DNA from: CAZIVE01 sp964542435
GTDB lineage: Bacteria > Bacteroidota > Bacteroidia > Bacteroidales > Tannerellaceae
Reading direction: 5' to 3'
DNA length: 8,370 nt
Assembly: GCA_964542435.1 (NCBI GenBank)
Contig: CAZIVE010000115.1
Location: 1 to 8,370 of the forward strand
How positions within the stretch are numbered: position 1 is the stretch's first letter; every line of letters begins with the position of its first letter. Positions 6,748 to 8,370 of the stretch are shown in pieces. The notes under the pieces were generated by a model. The model did no database searches, was not told where the DNA came from, and worked only from the letters and a program-made list of their open reading frames with translations. Made by a program: the position numbers and the translations under genes.

Positions 6748-6914
6748 TAAATCAGATATGCTTATTGTTTTTTCATTATAGAGTATTGTATTAGTGGTTC
6801 AGATTCACATAGTTGATTTGAGAAAAATCAATTAGATTTAGATATTGTATTAAATAATCAGGACCTATTTTGGCGTCGCCTCTCATGTGGTTGAGTGGCG
6901 ACGTCTTTCTTTTC
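6748..6914 (+). ncRNA. Candidate ~165-nt small RNA or attenuated leader
   Basis: The segment runs from the expected start of the 6710-6741 promoter to the terminator at 6872-6914. It is A/T-rich, and I see no plausible coding frame. It has an internal hairpin, TTGATTT (6813-6819) with AAATCAA (6825-6831) around a 5-nt loop. It matches no RNA family I recognise. It may be an independent small RNA or the leader of the outer-membrane protein gene at 7106. This is inference from the promoter-terminator pair. Confidence 0.4.
6872..6914 (+). terminator. Strong intrinsic terminator upstream of the barrel-protein gene
   Basis: GGCGTCGCC (6872-6880) pairs with GGCGACGTC (6897-6905), with one G-U. After a T-T mismatch the stem continues as CTCA/TGAG (6882-6885 with 6892-6895), closed by a 6-nt loop. 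TTTCTTTTC follows at 6906-6914. It lies 218 bp after the TPR stop codon and 130 bp after a consensus promoter. It could end the TPR transcript, a short RNA, or both. Confidence 0.78.
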
Positions 6915-7105
6915 TTGATTCCAACTAAAGTCTTTTCATTAAAGGAGCAATTGTACAATGAGTCGTTTGCTTCAAAAGGGGCAATGCAAAGCAATTGGGT
7001 TAAAGGAATGAAAAAACAAAATTGATTCGCGACGCATGTTTAAACCAACCATCGGGAAATCGGTCTATAAATACGAAATAAATAAAACTAAAAATCCATG
7101 CAACC
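6915..7105. other. Non-coding stretch before the barrel-protein gene
   Basis: No TAnnTTTG promoter element was found here; TATAAATAC near 7065-7073 is only loosely similar. A 17-codon frame from the ATG at 6958 is preceded by AAAGGAG (6941-6947), but nothing else supports it as a gene. The start region of the downstream gene is A-rich, as usual for this phylum. Confidence 0.4.
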
Positions 7106-7825
7106 ATGAAAAGAATGTATCTGCTTTGCGTTATATTAGGATTTATCCTCGTCCTTCCAGCTTCGGCACAGTATAGAAGATATGGCTATGGAAGTATTCC
7201 GCCACCTCCAAGACAGAGCAATCGTTACGAAAATCAAAGACGTTTCAATGGAAATTCCGATCTCCGTTGGTATCAATATAATCGTGAAAGTTACTTCGGA
7301 CTTCGAACGGGATTCAGCCTGGCGACTGTCCATTCCGATGATCAGTATCTGAATGGCGGTAGTGCAATGGGCGGATTGAATGTCGGTTTTGTAGCGGGAA
7401 CGCAGCTTTCATCTTATGCCCCTGTGTTTTTCGAAGGTGGACTTTCCTATATTGAAAAGGGCGGCAAAGGCAATTATGAGGGAAAGAAGTTTACGTATGA
7501 CCTGAATTATTTGGAGTTTCCTTTTGTTGTCAAGTATAAATATTTCGTCGATGATCAAACCGCTGTCCAGCCTTATTTCGGAGGATTCCTGTCCTGTGGT
7601 GTAGGCGGCCAGGTCAAAGACTACGGACAAAGGCAGGCCACAGACTCATTCTCCGATGATTTCTTCCGTCGTTTTGATGGAGGTCTGCGAATCGGTTGTG
7701 GACTTTCTCTCCAGAACTTCTACGTTGACATGTGTTACGATATCGGCATAGCAAACATCAGCCACGATGCTTTCGACGCTGCCCATACCGGCTGCTTTAT
7801 GGCCAGCATCGGCGTGGATTTGTGA
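7106..7825 (+). CDS. Small outer-membrane beta-barrel protein (PorT-like/OMP beta-barrel family)
   Basis: The protein has 239 residues. Residues 1-21 are a clear Sec signal peptide ending LPASA, with cleavage before Gln22. Residues 22-61 form an exposed linker rich in Tyr, Arg, Pro and Asn (YRRYGYGSIPPPPRQ). From residue 62 on, alternating amphipathic strands follow: YFGLRTGFSLATV, GLNVGFVAGTQL, FFEGGLSYIEKGGKG, LNYLEFPFVVKYKYF, VQPYFGGFLSCGVGG, DGGLRIGCGLSL and FYVDMCYDIGI. This matches the 8-strand barrels called 'PorT family' or 'outer membrane beta-barrel protein' in Bacteroidetes. It has no catalytic motif; the role is likely structural, binding or export-linked, but unknown. It follows the TPR regulator on the same strand and converges with the EamA gene. 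It may be transcribed from 6748 through the intervening terminator. The family is fairly sure, the function is not. Confidence 0.82.
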   Translation: MKRMYLLCVILGFILVLPASAQYRRYGYGSIPPPPRQSNRYENQRRFNGNSDLRWYQYNRESYFGLRTGFSLATVHSDDQYLNGGSAMGGLNVGFVAGTQLSSYAPVFFEGGLSYIEKGGKGNYEGKKFTYDLNYLEFPFVVKYKYFVDDQTAVQPYFGGFLSCGVGGQVKDYGQRQATDSFSDDFFRRFDGGLRIGCGLSLQNFYVDMCYDIGIANISHDAFDAAHTGCFMASIGVDL

Positions 7826-7903
7826 CGTACGAAGAATCTTGATGTCCGTCCGATATGAATGCTGAAGATCTATGCAACGGGAATGTCCCTGAAGAAATTC
7901 GGC

Positions 7904-8370
7904 TCATCTCTTTGTATAGACCAGCAGCAAGATTGCCGCAATGATGCCGATGATTCCCAAAACGGACAAAGTCGTTATCTCTTCTTGAAGGAATAGAATG
8001 CCAACACAAACCGCTGTGAGCGGTTCAAAAGCTCCCATGATAGCGGTTCGTGTAGAACCGAGCCGCTTGATGGCAAGAATGAGCGTGATGTTCGAGAAAA
8101 CCGTTGATACCAGAGCTAACGACAAGAGGTGGAAAGCGGAAGAAGCGCTGTTTATCTCACCGATTCCATGACCGAAAATGAGTGCGATCAGTATTAGGAA
8201 GAAAAGTCCGAATAACATTACGTAGAATGTGAGTTCCAGACTGCCCATATTCCGAACTTTCATTTGGTTGACAGCTACGAGATAAATGGCATAATAGAGT
8301 CCGGAAGCGAGCACGATGAGCAGTCCAATCATCGAGATACTGGAACTTGCCGAATGATCGTCCGCCAAAA
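7904..8370 (-). CDS. EamA/DMT-superfamily transporter, C-terminal half (start outside window)
   Basis: The minus-strand frame enters from the right edge and ends at TGA (complement of 7904-7906). The TTG near 8366-8368 is an internal codon, so the N-terminal half is missing. Counting from it, five membrane helices are visible at about 12-33, 44-66, 78-100, 105-127 and 133-151, matching the second EamA repeat of a 10-helix drug/metabolite transporter. The signature AFEPLTAVCVGILFLQEEIT (113-132) carries the conserved Glu-Pro of the fourth helix and the acidic end before the last helix. The protein ends TKR. Such inner-membrane proteins usually export amino acids or other small metabolites; the substrate cannot be told. 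It converges with the barrel gene across 78 bp (7826-7903), where I find no convincing terminator; GGGA/TCCC at 7879-7889 is too short and lacks a T run. Confidence 0.87.
   Translation of the reverse strand, partial: LADDHSASSSISMIGLLIVLASGLYYAIYLVAVNQMKVRNMGSLELTFYVMLFGLFFLILIALIFGHGIGEINSASSAFHLLSLALVSTVFSNITLILAIKRLGSTRTAIMGAFEPLTAVCVGILFLQEEITTLSVLGIIGIIAAILLLVYTKR

Noticed and set aside
6958..7011. 17-codon frame with AAAGGAG 10 nt upstream, as a leader peptide
   Set aside because: Shine-Dalgarno sites are little used in this phylum, and the peptide has no run of regulatory codons or other supporting feature.
7879..7889. GGGA/TCCC hairpin as a bidirectional terminator between the barrel and EamA genes
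   Set aside because: The stem is only 4 bp, with a 3-nt loop and no T run on either strand.

Overview
The window looks like chromosomal DNA of a Bacteroidota bacterium, most likely order Bacteroidales (Prevotella/Bacteroides-like; genus not resolved). This rests on several promoter matches to the Bacteroidota consensus (-33 TTTG, 19-21 bp, -7 TAnnTTTG), the near absence of strong Shine-Dalgarno sites at the main starts, and the gene content: secreted carbohydrate-active enzymes, a membrane-tethered TPR regulator and a PorT-like outer-membrane barrel. Two runs of exactly 100 N (1089-1188 and 2875-2974) look like fixed-length scaffold placeholders, so this is probably a draft or metagenome assembly.

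Layout. At 1-885 is the 3' part of a secreted alpha/beta-hydrolase (acetyl-esterase/BD-FAE-like), closed by an intrinsic terminator (925-963). A non-coding stretch follows, holding a ~42-bp hairpin-forming tandem repeat interrupted by the first gap (about 1011-1217) and a promoter at 1341-1371. From 1394 to 3504 lies a secreted glycoside hydrolase family 2 enzyme of the exo-beta-glucosaminidase/beta-mannosidase type. It is split by the second gap exactly at its catalytic acid/base motif. A clean -7 element precedes metF (3587-4537), the 5,10-methylenetetrahydrofolate reductase of one-carbon/methionine metabolism.

At 4990-6654 is a 554-residue lipoprotein-like protein with periplasmic TPR helices, one internal membrane segment, a cytoplasmic coiled coil and a C-terminal LuxR-like helix-turn-helix; it is probably a membrane-tethered sensor/regulator. 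At 7106-7825 is a small outer-membrane beta-barrel protein. Converging on it from the right edge is the C-terminal half of an EamA/DMT-family transporter (7904-8370, minus strand).

The least ordinary part is non-coding. The regions before the TPR regulator and before the barrel protein share one plan: a consensus promoter, a ~140-170 nt A/T-rich stretch with a 5' or internal hairpin, a strong intrinsic terminator, then 100-190 nt before the next gene. These could be two free-standing small RNAs or two attenuated leaders. No CRISPR array, tRNA, rRNA, insertion sequence or phage gene is visible. The esterase and the GH2 enzyme fit polysaccharide or glycan degradation, but a terminator and a promoter separate them, so they need not be co-transcribed.
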